NCBI GenBank assembly: GCA_040755755.1
Contig: JBFLZW010000066.1
Location: 1-36,499 of the forward strand
Length of the DNA: 36,499 bases
Source: a bacterium
Lineage (GTDB): Bacteria; SZUA-182; DTGQ01
Direction: 5' to 3'
The position numbers were made by a program, and so were the translations under genes. The notes below the pieces were generated by a model that did not search any database, was not told the DNA's origin, and saw nothing but the letters and a program-made list of their open reading frames with translations. Every line of letters starts with the position of its first letter. Position 1 is the stretch's first letter. Shown here in pieces: positions 17,126 through 25,164 of the stretch.

Positions 17126-17214
17126 TTTTTATTTTATTTCACCTTTGTGTTGTTTTATCTTTATCCTGTCTTACCTTTTTAAGAAGCCATTCTGAGAATC
17201 ACGTGCTCTCGTTT

Positions 17215-17242
17215 GTTTTTCTCTGTGCCTCTGTGTCTCAGT
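17215..17242 (-). repeat. Degenerate GGCACAGAGG-type repeat between rlmD and polA
   Basis: TTTTTCTCTGTGCCTCTGTG lies at the 3-prime end of rlmD and is the reverse of CACAGAGGCACAGAG, related to the units at 1361-1376. It may overlap the last codons of rlmD, whose tail KDKDKRQGNH is low-complexity. Confidence 0.45.
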
Positions 17243-18587
17243 GGTTTCCTTGTCTTTTGTCTTTGTCTTTGCTTAACCTGACCACACTTTCCACATGGTG
17301 AGTTTGAGGAAACATGTCAATCGGCTGGACCTCATCGACCTGATATCCCAGGCTTATCAAAATCCCCACATCCCTGGCCAGGGTCGCAGGATTACAGGAA
17401 ACGTAGATGATGTGCTGAACACCCAACTGGGGGATATATTCCAGGATATCCTGGCAGCCGCACCGGGGCGGGTCCATCAGAAGCAGATCAAAGGATCGGT
17501 TGGCCCGGATCAGGAATTTCACTCCCTTGAGGTCACTTTTACTGAAAAGCTGGCTATTGGTGATGCCATGAGTCCAGATGCTTTTCCGGGCAAGGTCCAC
17601 ACTGGCCGGACAGCTCTCCACGCCGACCACATCCCTGGCTAGCCGTGAGACAGGCAAGGTGAAATTACCCGCTCCGCAGTGCAATTCAAGGATATTGACC
17701 CTCTTGCCTTCGGCAGCCTGTGCAATCTGATCCAGCACTGTCTGAACCAGTACCCTGTTTCCCTCACAATTGACCTGAATGAAAGTTTCAGGGCCGATAA
17801 AAAGATTGTAACCGACCGTGGGATAGAGTATCTGCTGACCGCCAACCTCTACAGTCCTGGCCTTTTTAAACTCCTCGGTTTTCAGCATCGCTCCGGTCAC
17901 TTCCGGCATGGCAGCCTTGAGCTGCTCATAGAGCTGCTTCTGATCCGCCTCGTCACCCCGCTTGAAGTGAAAAACCAAAAGGAGCCGCTCTCCCTTTCCA
18001 TCCACGGTGAGATCGATTCCCTGAATGAACCGGTTATCGAGACGGCAAAACAGCTCCCGCATCCGGCATAGGAACGAATTGATGAGCGGATGAGCCAGGT
18101 GGCAGGCTTTCATTTCGACCAGGTCATGGGTTTTTTCCCGGTACAGCCCGATGTGCGGGGTGCGGTCCCGGTGATTCACGCTGAACTGCATGCGGTGCCG
18201 GTAGTGAAATCCGTGGGGAGAAGGAATGATCGGACGCACAACCGGAGCAAGGTGAAGCTCATTCAGCTTTCCCTCCCGTACCAGCGCCTGGCGCACGATT
18301 TCCGTTTTAGCCCGCAGTTGCTCATCATAACTTATATGCTGCCACTGGCACCCCCCGCATGTCCCGAAAACCTCACACACCGGTTCTATCCGTGAGGGCG
18401 AGGGCTCTATGATCTCGGCGATTTCCGCCCTGGCATAGTCATGGTTCACCGAGGTGATCCGAACCCGCAGATGGTCCTGTACAGCAGCCATCGGCACAAA
18501 AACGACATAGCCGTCAATCCGGCCAAGTCCATCACCACCATGAACCAGGGTGTCAATTTTTACTTCTCTGATTTCTCCACTATTCAT
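17238..18587 (-). CDS. rlmD: 23S rRNA (uracil-5-)-methyltransferase, RlmD/RumA family
   Basis: 449 residues. It methylates a uracil C5 in 23S rRNA (U1939 by the E. coli enzyme). The N-terminal TRAM domain (about 1-60) reads IDTLVHGGDGLGRIDG. The iron-sulfur cysteines follow in CEVFGTCGGCQWQH. The Rossmann methyltransferase has ILELHCGAGNFTLPV, the DPPRCGC motif and the catalytic cysteine in YVSCNPATLARD, and ends VQPIDMFPQTHHVE. All catalytic landmarks are present. The related RlmC and TrmA families share much of this; the TRAM domain plus four-Cys cluster fits RlmD best, but the exact target uracil is not proven. It is the first gene of a minus-strand run continuing to polA. Confidence 0.9.
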   Translation of the reverse strand: MNSGEIREVKIDTLVHGGDGLGRIDGYVVFVPMAAVQDHLRVRITSVNHDYARAEIAEIIEPSPSRIEPVCEVFGTCGGCQWQHISYDEQLRAKTEIVRQALVREGKLNELHLAPVVRPIIPSPHGFHYRHRMQFSVNHRDRTPHIGLYREKTHDLVEMKACHLAHPLINSFLCRMRELFCRLDNRFIQGIDLTVDGKGERLLLVFHFKRGDEADQKQLYEQLKAAMPEVTGAMLKTEEFKKARTVEVGGQQILYPTVGYNLFIGPETFIQVNCEGNRVLVQTVLDQIAQAAEGKRVNILELHCGAGNFTLPVSRLARDVVGVESCPASVDLARKSIWTHGITNSQLFSKSDLKGVKFLIRANRSFDLLLMDPPRCGCQDILEYIPQLGVQHIIYVSCNPATLARDVGILISLGYQVDEVQPIDMFPQTHHVESVVRLSKDKDKRQGNH

Positions 18588-18624
18588 GAAAGAACCTGTT
18601 CCTGCTCAGTACACGTGGCGTGGC

Positions 18625-18725
18625 GATAAATCCGCGGCCAGTCAGGCTCGACAAAGAGATCGCGTGCGGTATGTGGGGGGGCAAAAAAGCAGCCCCACCC
18701 TCCATGTGCCCGCTGCCTTTCTCAT
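18625..18725 (+). repeat. REP-like hairpin repeat, copy A
   Basis: About 100 bases starting GATAAATCCGCGGCCAGTCA and ending CTGCCTTTCTCAT. They match the reverse complement of 35720-35822 at about 90 percent. The core is a stem-loop of the form GTGGGGGGGC, AAAAAAGCA, GCCCCACC. A shorter copy of the core lies at 32455-32488. Confidence 0.8.
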
Positions 18726-19092
18726 GAGGGACAGCCCTCCTCCACCGCGTAATTCCCACGCTGTGTACTTAATGCTCTGTTGATAATTATGGTCCTATAC
18801 CTCTTGATGAAGGGGTATAAGTAGCTTAAAATGCTATCATAATATAAAAATTTAATTTCGGCAACCCCATTTCAGAGATGAACCCGAGCCAGTGGGGTGT
18901 CCCCCTGCCATTCTTTCAACCTCTTCCTCCTGATCAAGACAGTTTTAGAGGGAGGAGATGGCTATCCCCCATGTGAAAGGCAGGGATTTATACTGTGAAC
19001 GGGTGAATATTGAACTTTTTGCTCAGGAGTCAGAAGTCAGAAGCCAGGAGCCAGAAGGTAGTTCATTTTTCTCATTTACGAACCCTGCCCGC
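18726..19092. other. Gene-free stretch between repeat A and the dehydrogenase fragment
   Basis: 367 bases with no credible gene. The part around 18780-18860 is AT-rich (TATCATAATATAAAAATTTA). At 19024-19058 lies a GGAGTCAGAAGTCAGAAGCC tandem motif that also occurs at 28716-28735 and, reversed, over the last codons of the LsrF-like gene at 21174-21197. Open frames here are not supported by any protein similarity. Confidence 0.6.
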
Positions 19093-19344
19093 TTACCGCG
19101 CCTGCCTCCAGGGTTCAATGAGCACCTTGATGGACTCCCTGGCTTCGGCCACCATACGAAATCCCAGCCCTGCCTCGTCCAGGCTCAGGCGGTGGGTGAT
19201 CATCCGGGACAGAAGGGGGAGTTTTTTGAGCCTGATCAGATCCAGGGCAGTCATCAGATCCTGCGGGCTTGCACCATACGAGGTCTGAAGGGTTATTTCC
19301 CGCCGCCAGAGGTCGGTAATGGGGATTGGCACCTGTACTCCAGC
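19093..19344 (-). pseudogene. Duplicated 3-prime fragment of the zinc dehydrogenase gene
   Basis: 252 bases match 20118-20369 with four mismatches (three of them within the last 30 bases at the gene-internal end), in the same orientation and 1025 bases apart. It encodes only the last 80 or so residues (GVQVPIPITDLWRREI to EPWRQAR and the stop). Beyond 19344 similarity ends abruptly in AT-rich sequence. No start or cofactor-binding region is present, so it cannot make an enzyme. Confidence 0.9.
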
Positions 19345-19469
19345 TGTAATCTTGAAAAATATTTTTACACCTGATCTAAACAATAAAATAGCCAAAGGTT
19401 GAGGTAAAAATAAAGTTAGCTAAGGAATAGAATTATAGGTTAAGGGCAAGAGCACAGAATTATTCTTAC

Positions 19470-19628
19470 CTATCTGTATGGTAGATAAACTAAACAGATA
19501 GATGGTACATAAATACACCCTCCCTCATGCTCACACTGAATAAAATACTGTAAAGCGACCGGTGATAGCTGGTCATCATCCTGAAGATACCAAATAAGAG
19601 CATGAGTATCAGTTACTGCGTTGGGCAT
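19470..19628 (-). pseudogene. Truncated VapC-type PIN toxin
   Basis: Translation from 19628 reads MPNAVTDTHALIWYLQ, the standard first strand of a VapC with the catalytic Asp (TDTHALIWYL), then LSPVALQYF and CIYVPSICLV before an early stop. VapC proteins are about 125-140 residues; only about 52 are left, missing the other acidic residues of the active site. The start overlaps the end of the antitoxin gene by 20 bases, the usual coupling of such pairs. The break lies about 125 bases from the end of the duplicated dehydrogenase fragment. Confidence 0.7.
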
Positions 19629-19854
19629 TAAAATCCTCTCTGGGAAAATTACCCCACATTTCTTTGCGTGTGTGGTCAATCTCTTCCGCACTGATCGAGC
19701 ATCCTTTTAACAATCCACGCAATGAACGGCGCTGTTGCGTTGTTTGAGTTTGAAGAGATGCCTCTATATCACGGGTAAGATTTTCAATTAACCGTAATTT
19801 ATCAAGTGGTGATAATTGCCTAGTCAAACCTATAACCTGCTCATAAATAGTCAT
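19609..19854 (-). CDS. VapB/RelB-type antitoxin, apparently intact
   Basis: 81 residues from the ATG at 19854, which has GGGAG eight bases upstream; ATG 19872 is an in-frame alternative. It begins MTIYEQVIGLTRQLSPLDKL, followed by RLIENLTRDIEASL, a helical region typical of small antitoxins that work with PIN toxins, and then a charged C-terminus (EEIDHTRKEMWGNF) that would bind the toxin. It directly precedes and overlaps the vapC remnant. With the toxin gone it is an orphan; it could still autoregulate through the CCCTAAATTGGGG partial palindrome at 19874-19886, just upstream. Confidence 0.65.
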   Translation of the reverse strand: MTIYEQVIGLTRQLSPLDKLRLIENLTRDIEASLQTQTTQQRRSLRGLLKGCSISAEEIDHTRKEMWGNFPREDFNAQRSN

Positions 19855-19940
19855 AACTTTCTCCCTGCCCATACCCTAAATTGGGGAATAGGTTAAGGCT
19901 CCACTTTTTAGTATCTTCCTACTCTGTTGATAAAATAGCA

Positions 19941-20087
19941 TCAAAAGGAATGATTTTCAATAGGGTATGAGCTTTTAGTGAACTGAAAGATAAACTGTCC
20001 AAATTCTTCGGCGTGGTCGATAGGTTTATCTGATCATCCTAACAGAAGAATATCTGTTCTATCCTTACTATATCGAATCTTTACCAT
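19941..20087 (-). pseudogene. DUF2283-like small protein relic with in-frame stop
   Basis: From an ATG at 20087 the frame reads MVKIRYSKDRTDILLLG, stop, SDKPIDHAEEFGQFIFQF, then TKSSYPIENHSF and a stop at 19941. This resembles DUF2283 (KIxYxKDxDxLxIxLSDKxI.xxEE..), a family often found in toxin-antitoxin settings, where it may be an antitoxin. The internal TGA and the degraded end, where an IEILDAS-type motif would be expected, make it a likely relic. Assignment from memory of the family. Confidence 0.4.
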
Positions 20088-20117
20088 ATCGTTCCTTCCA
20101 TCGCCTTACAGCCTCAT

Positions 20118-21158
20118 TTACCGCGCCTGCCTCCAGGGTTCAATGAGCACCTTGATGGACTCCCTGGCTTCGGCCACCATACGAAATCCCAGCCCTGCCT
20201 CGTCCAGGCTCAGGCGGTGGGTGATCATCCGGGACAGAAGGGGGAGTTTTTTGAGCCTGATCAGATCCAGGGCAGTCATCAGATCCTGCGGGCTGGCACC
20301 ATACGAGGTCTGAAGGGTTATTTCCCGTCGCCAGAGGTCGGTAATGGGGATTGGCACCTGCACTCCGGCGGGCGGAACAGCGAAGAACAGCACCGAGCCG
20401 CCGTTATCCACAGTCTGAAGGGCTGATGGAACGACCGCATCGGTTCCGGCACAGATGATGACCAGATCGGCCAGCCGGTGGTCATTGATTTCCAGCAGCC
20501 TGCCGACGACATCTCCCCCGCCTGAAATTGCGGCATCCGCTCCGAACCTGCGGGCGGCTTCCAGCCTGGACTCATGGATATCCGAAGCAATGATTCTTCC
20601 TGCACCCAGAGCCCTGGCTAACTGGATATGCAGCAGGCCGCTGATGCCCGCTCCAATGACCAGGACCGTATCCCCCGCATTGATGCCCGTCAGACGCTGG
20701 CCGCGAAGAACGCAGGCCAGAGGCTCGATCAGGGTCCCTTCCTCACAGGAAACCCCATCGGGCAGGACATATACTCCCCGGTCCACCTGGAGCTCAGGAA
20801 CGCGGACATACTCGCTGAAGCCGCCGGGATCGAAATTCGTGCTCTGGAGAGTGGCGCAGGCCGTATGATGACCCATCAGGCAGTAGCGGCAGGTGTTGCA
20901 GGGCACATGGTGGGAAACAAAGACGCGCTGCCCAATCCGATACCTGGCCGCTGCCCGTTCTCCAAGCTCCGCAATTTCCCCGCACATCTCGTGCCCAAGC
21001 ACCAGCGGAGCCTTTTTCCGGCGGTACCACTCCATGACATCACTGCCGCAGATACCGCAGGATGCGACCTTGACCAGCATCTCCCCAGGCCCTATGGCGG
21101 GTTTTGGCATCTCCTCCACCCGGACATCGTGATTATGGTAATACATGGCAACGCGCAA
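20118..21158 (-). CDS. Zinc-dependent medium-chain alcohol/polyol dehydrogenase
   Basis: 346 residues, the normal length for this family, which oxidises a hydroxyl group with NAD(P). Catalytic zinc ligands are C37 (GICGSD) and H56/E57 (GHE). Structural zinc ligands are C87, C90, C93 and C101. The Rossmann fold carries VLVIGAGISGLLHIQLARAL, with an acidic residue at the end of the next strand (ASDIHESR) suggesting NAD preference. The closest overall look is threonine or sorbitol dehydrogenase; the substrate cannot be read from sequence. It begins 15 bases after the LsrF-like gene in the same direction, so the two are likely one operon. Its 3-prime 252 bases are duplicated at 19093-19344. Confidence 0.9.
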   Translation of the reverse strand: MRVAMYYHNHDVRVEEMPKPAIGPGEMLVKVASCGICGSDVMEWYRRKKAPLVLGHEMCGEIAELGERAAARYRIGQRVFVSHHVPCNTCRYCLMGHHTACATLQSTNFDPGGFSEYVRVPELQVDRGVYVLPDGVSCEEGTLIEPLACVLRGQRLTGINAGDTVLVIGAGISGLLHIQLARALGAGRIIASDIHESRLEAARRFGADAAISGGGDVVGRLLEINDHRLADLVIICAGTDAVVPSALQTVDNGGSVLFFAVPPAGVQVPIPITDLWRREITLQTSYGASPQDLMTALDLIRLKKLPLLSRMITHRLSLDEAGLGFRMVAEARESIKVLIEPWRQAR

Positions 21159-21173
21159 AGGTTTTTCCTCCCC

Positions 21174-21995
21174 CTAAACTCTGGCTCCTGACTCTGCCAA
21201 CTGCACGGTTTCCCCTTCCCGCTTCAGGTTTTGATACAGGTCATAGGCCTCATGAACGTTCCTGTTTCCATGAACAATGGCCCGGACTGCCTGGATCATG
21301 GCTGAGGGGGCTTCGGACTGGAAGATGTTGCGGCCCATGTCAACCCCGCAGGCACCGCTCTGAATGGCCTGGAAGGTCAGTTGCAGGGCCTCTTTTTCCG
21401 GCAGTTTCTTCCCGCCCGCAATTACCAGGGGAACCGGACAGTTATGGACAACACTTTCAAAACCCTCGCAATAGTAAGTTTTGACAAAATGGGCACCCAG
21501 CTCTGCCGCAATCCGGCAGCACAGCCCCAGATACCGCGCATCCCGGTTCATCTCTTTGCCCACGGCCGTAACAGCCAGGACCGGTATACCGTACCGCTCG
21601 CCCTCATCAACCAGACGGGTCAGATTGAGCAGGGTTTCACGCTCATGCTCGGAGCCGACAAAAATGGAAATGGCCACTCCGGCCACGTTCAGGCGAATGG
21701 CATCCTCCATGGCCACGGTAAGCCCCTCGTTGGAGAGCGGGGTCAGGATGCTGGTCCCGCCCGATACCCGCAGGACAATAGGTGTAGGACTGCACGGATC
21801 AACGCTGCTGCGCAGGACACCCCGTGTCAGCATGAGGGTGTCGGCATAAGCCTGAATGGGCTTCAGGGTTTCCCTCGGCACTTCCAGGCCGGTGGTGGGG
21901 CCGAGAAAGTAGCCATGATCAATGGCCAGCATTACCGTGCGATGATTTTCAGGATTGATAATCCGGGCTAAACGGTTTTTTAATCCCCAGGACAT
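21174..21995 (-). CDS. LsrF-like class I aldolase/thiolase family protein
   Basis: 273 residues. It closely resembles E. coli LsrF, the thiolase that acts on 3-hydroxy-5-phosphonooxypentane-2,4-dione in autoinducer-2 breakdown: AIDHGYFLGPTTGLE, ADTLMLTRGVLRSSV, IFVGSEHE, KTYYCEGFE, VIAGGKKLPEKEAL and GVDMGRNIFQS. K172 in VKTYY is the probable Schiff-base lysine of this DhnA/DeoC-type family. AAGGAGGG eight bases before the ATG is a strong ribosome site. No other lsr genes (kinase LsrK, transporter, LsrG) are nearby; a zinc dehydrogenase follows 15 bases later. It may therefore serve a different phosphorylated sugar or ketone. The last codons (ESGARV) coincide with an intergenic-type GAGTCAGGAGCCAGA repeat. 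Confidence 0.85.
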   Translation of the reverse strand: MSWGLKNRLARIINPENHRTVMLAIDHGYFLGPTTGLEVPRETLKPIQAYADTLMLTRGVLRSSVDPCSPTPIVLRVSGGTSILTPLSNEGLTVAMEDAIRLNVAGVAISIFVGSEHERETLLNLTRLVDEGERYGIPVLAVTAVGKEMNRDARYLGLCCRIAAELGAHFVKTYYCEGFESVVHNCPVPLVIAGGKKLPEKEALQLTFQAIQSGACGVDMGRNIFQSEAPSAMIQAVRAIVHGNRNVHEAYDLYQNLKREGETVQLAESGARV

Positions 21996-22311
21996 GATTT
22001 TGTTCCCTCCTTGGCAGGTTTTGAATAGTTAACAATTTGTATCGGCATTTTCGTATGGTTTACTTTCAACAAACAATATCAAAACCTGCAATCTGGAAAT
22101 GCTTATCCAATGTGCAGGCACTTTTTATACCGTAATTTTCCATAAGGACAAAAGAAGTGCAATCAGTAAAAAGGAAATAGAACCATTTTTAATGGTTGTT
22201 ATCTTTTTGATTGCCTCCATAGCTTCTCCTTATTTTTTTGCTTATATTTCAGAACACTCTACTCCGGTGGATGCCCTTCGGAGTTGCTTCATGGATATCC
22301 CTGACCGCTTC
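21996..22311. other. Intergenic region between the 635-residue gene and lsrF-like gene
   Basis: 316 bases. It should hold the promoter of the lsrF-like operon on the minus strand; AT-rich sequence (around 22030-22090) is compatible, but no confident -35/-10 pair was picked. A plus-strand frame crosses it with a possible membrane helix (FLMVVIFLIASIASPYFF) and then runs antisense into the neighbouring gene, so it is not annotated. Confidence 0.5.
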
Positions 22312-24219
22312 CTAACTCCCCCCTCTGATAAACCTCGAAGCCCAACTGCGCACCTGTTTGCCGTTCAGGACATGGAAGTAGCGCAATTTCTGGAGCCTGG
22401 TATGGCTGAAGGAGGAGAGGGGGAGAAAGACGAGCCTTTTTTGCTGGAGGCGGGCATAATCCTGAATGGACAAGGGAGGTTTATGTCTGGCCACGACAGC
22501 CACGTAGCGATCCTGGGAATAGTAGAGCCCGGCCATCATGAGACGCTCGATATTATTGGCTGCCGCGTCAAACCGGGGGTCTGACCATACATCCTCGATC
22601 AGTTGAGGGGGGTAGAGAAACATGGCCCCGCCGTAAAAGCAGCGGGATATGCCAGGGCCAACAAGGTCATTTTTGAAGTCAGTGGCATAAAAGGCCAGGG
22701 TGGATTCATTTTGATGCTCGGCCAGCCAGGTCAATTTGTACGGGTATTTTTCGCCATCCGGGTCTTCGTCGAAGATAAAGACTACCGCTCCCACCTCACC
22801 CTGAATCTGGGGTTCTTCCTTGACATAGATCTTGCCAAGATGCAGATTTCGCATGGTTTCCCGTACATGGAGGCCATCTTTTAAGGTACTCTGAAATTCT
22901 TCAACCCTGACCTGTGACAGTCCGACCAGCTTGAGAGCGCGTTTTCGAATGTAGCCGCAGAAATTCTCGATAATTTCATCTTCCGGCGGCCAGGAACAGA
23001 CCGTATTCGGGTTCCAGCAGGTTGCCCAGTGTTTTTTCTGCTTCTGGCTCGGCTTTTTCTCCAGTCTGAGGCGCTTCCACTCCTTGGCCAGAGCCGGTAC
23101 TCTCCGGTAGACCGGCCAGACGGACCGATCGAGACTGATAAACTGGCTGGTCATTTTAATGGTCGGGCAGGTTGAAGAGACATCCATATAGGGATAGAAT
23201 TTGGCTATTTCAATCAGCTTCAGGGCAAAATCGTTGCCCATGACTCCCTTGGCCGCGGCTACCAGCTCGTAGAGGTCAGGCGTGAGGCGGTTTTTGATCA
23301 GGCAGAGGTTGCGGATCAGTTGAAGGGCAGTCTGCACATCCTGACAACTGATGTGGTAAATCTCTTCGGGAAATTCCCGCTGGTATTCATCGCGGGTTTC
23401 CATGAGAAGCTTTTTAATGGCTTCCGCTTTCTGAAATTCTTCAAAGAGCAGGGTGCCTTTCACTTTTTCATAAAGGTAGGTAAAGTAGGGGATTTCACCC
23501 AGAATGAAATAGAGAGAATCAGGATGAACGGAATACAGCTTGAGCTCCTGCGGCCGATCGCCGTTGGGCACGTTACGGTATTCGGCCTGATAGAAATGAA
23601 GAATGGCGCGCAGGTGATGCAGGGAGAAGACAAAGAGGACTTTCCGGTGCTCCAGGCTCAGTTCCTGGAGTCTGGCAGCCATGAATCTGGCCTGGATATC
23701 CTCTTCAGCCTGTCGCTGCAGCTCCCCGCGTTGATTCTCCCCCTGCGGCGATGCAAGAGAGGGAAAAACCGCCTGGATATAAGGAGGAAGCCCGACCTGG
23801 GACACGGCATACTCATCGGGCAGGATCAGCCCCTGGCCAGCCACAGTCAGTCCGGTGCTCAAAATGTCATGGCCGAAGGTCCTGTTCATTTCCCGGTCAA
23901 TGAACCGGATCGCCTTGCCTTCCTGCATTCCCAGCCGGATGGCCTCGATCATGCCGTCACAGGGGTCAACCGGGAAGTAGCTGTAAAAATCCTCCCGGTC
24001 CTGGGCTATGACCGTGGTGACATAGGGAAGTGCCTGGACTCCCTGCAGGATCAGTGGATAAAATGATTCGGGCAGCCCCAGGGCCAGACAGTCGAAGGAA
24101 GTGCTGAAAAATGCCTCCCTGACTTCCTGAGCAAAGGAAACCTTTCCGGAAATGACCGGCAGCAGGCAGATGTTATCGAGCCATAACTGGCCATCCCTGA
24201 TGAGAATTTTTCTCTTCAT
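22312..24219 (-). CDS. Large conserved protein paired with MoxR-like ATPase
   Basis: 635 residues, no signal peptide or membrane helices seen. The N-terminal 120 residues look like the TraB/ChaN-type or DUF5682-type fold known next to MoxR ATPases: FDCLALGLPES, YPLILQGVQ, SYFPVDPCDGMIEAIRLGMQ and AIRFIDREMN. The middle is helical (residues 180-400). The C-terminal 220 residues contain strongly patterned blocks (GLHVRETMRNLHLGKIYVKE, VVFIFDEDPDGEKYPYKLTW, AFYATDFKNDLVGPGISRC, FYGGAMFLYPP) that look like an enzyme or binding domain I cannot name. It begins 12 bases after the ATPase gene, so they form a two-gene operon. No VWA/CoxE partner is present. Family naming is tentative; gene reality is not. 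Confidence 0.8.
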   Translation of the reverse strand: MKRKILIRDGQLWLDNICLLPVISGKVSFAQEVREAFFSTSFDCLALGLPESFYPLILQGVQALPYVTTVIAQDREDFYSYFPVDPCDGMIEAIRLGMQEGKAIRFIDREMNRTFGHDILSTGLTVAGQGLILPDEYAVSQVGLPPYIQAVFPSLASPQGENQRGELQRQAEEDIQARFMAARLQELSLEHRKVLFVFSLHHLRAILHFYQAEYRNVPNGDRPQELKLYSVHPDSLYFILGEIPYFTYLYEKVKGTLLFEEFQKAEAIKKLLMETRDEYQREFPEEIYHISCQDVQTALQLIRNLCLIKNRLTPDLYELVAAAKGVMGNDFALKLIEIAKFYPYMDVSSTCPTIKMTSQFISLDRSVWPVYRRVPALAKEWKRLRLEKKPSQKQKKHWATCWNPNTVCSWPPEDEIIENFCGYIRKRALKLVGLSQVRVEEFQSTLKDGLHVRETMRNLHLGKIYVKEEPQIQGEVGAVVFIFDEDPDGEKYPYKLTWLAEHQNESTLAFYATDFKNDLVGPGISRCFYGGAMFLYPPQLIEDVWSDPRFDAAANNIERLMMAGLYYSQDRYVAVVARHKPPLSIQDYARLQQKRLVFLPLSSFSHTRLQKLRYFHVLNGKQVRSWASRFIRGGS

Positions 24220-24231
24220 GTCCGCTGGTCC

Positions 24232-25164
24232 CTATTCGGTTTCCTCATTTCCATCCATCCAGTCCTTTTCACTGGTGAAAAAGTCCTCCAAAAAGGCCAG
24301 ATTGGTCAAATGCTGCCGGTTGATCTGAGAGGATCTCTTTTTAATATCAAGCGCATCCTCACCCAGAGTCTGCTTTACGGCCTTTTGGAAGGTATCCTTC
24401 CAGGGGAACTTTCGCTCTCTGGAATGGTAATTACGGATTTTGAGAGCGTAGCGGGCAATGCTGAGACCATCCCGGATGCTGTAATCCAGGCGAGCCTCAT
24501 GGCTTCGCTGGAGAAAATCCAGAGTAAGGTTCAGGATTTCCTCCGGAGCAAAGGGAAGATTATACCGGAGAATGGCCATTTCTTCCTCCCGTTCCGGAAA
24601 CTCCAGTTGGATCATCGGCTGCAGCCGCGAGGTGATATAATCGGGGACCTCATAGGTCGAGGCATCGTCGTTCATGGTGACGCAGCAGCGAAAATCCGGA
24701 TGAGCATGGATCTTCACGCCAGCCACGATGCTTTCCACATATCTGCGGTGGTCCAGAAGAGGAGCGAGTGATGCCCAGGACTTCTCACTCATCCGGTTGG
24801 CTTCATCCAGGACAGCTATTCCTCCCCGGATGGCCGCCGTAACCAGAGAGCTGGCATGATACTGGATCTTACCGCTTTCGGCCAGCACCGGCGTTATAAT
24901 CAGATCCTCGGGCCGGGTATCCATAGTACACTGATAGATATACACCGGCTTTTCAAGCCTTGCGGCTGCCGCCATGGCCAGGGTGGTTTTCCCCATGCCG
25001 GGCTTTCCGACCAGACGGGGGCACAGGGGCAAATCCTCCGGGGCAACCACCAGCCAGCAGGCCAGAATCTGCTCCATCAACTCCTCCTGGCCAATCCAGG
25101 AGCGTTTCTGCTGGTCCGGATGTGAGAGAACCAGCTCGATTTCATCGATTTTTACTTTTTCCAT
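24232..25164 (-). CDS. MoxR/CbbQ-type AAA+ ATPase
   Basis: 310 residues from the ATG at 25164, chosen for the GGGAGG about ten bases upstream; the in-frame ATG at 25182 would place that site inside the gene. Walker A is GKPGMGKTT, Walker B GIAVLDEANR, sensor 1 CVTMNDD; an arginine-finger-like TSRLQP follows, then a helical lid. The DEANR followed by LAPLLDHRRYVE and an AHPDFRCCVTMN stretch is typical of the MoxR/CbbQ group, which remodel or insert cofactors into partner proteins, usually with a VWA protein. Here the only partner is the 635-residue protein 12 bases downstream. Confidence 0.85.
   Translation of the reverse strand: MEKVKIDEIELVLSHPDQQKRSWIGQEELMEQILACWLVVAPEDLPLCPRLVGKPGMGKTTLAMAAAARLEKPVYIYQCTMDTRPEDLIITPVLAESGKIQYHASSLVTAAIRGGIAVLDEANRMSEKSWASLAPLLDHRRYVESIVAGVKIHAHPDFRCCVTMNDDASTYEVPDYITSRLQPMIQLEFPEREEEMAILRYNLPFAPEEILNLTLDFLQRSHEARLDYSIRDGLSIARYALKIRNYHSRERKFPWKDTFQKAVKQTLGEDALDIKKRSSQINRQHLTNLAFLEDFFTSEKDWMDGNEETE

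Noticed and set aside
15233-17182. 649-codon plus-strand frame opposite polA
   Set aside because: It is antisense to polA, which has all family motifs; no recognisable domain or ribosome site supports it.
18866-18940. Possible structured RNA or riboswitch in the gene-free stretch after rlmD
   Set aside because: Only a short CCCCAT/GTGGGG pairing could be drawn; no known aptamer pattern was recognised and no gene follows in a suitable position.
22099-22584. Plus-strand frame with a possible membrane helix in the lsrF-like upstream region
   Set aside because: The second half is antisense to the 635-residue gene and no ribosome site is seen; the hydrophobic stretch lies in AT-rich intergenic DNA.
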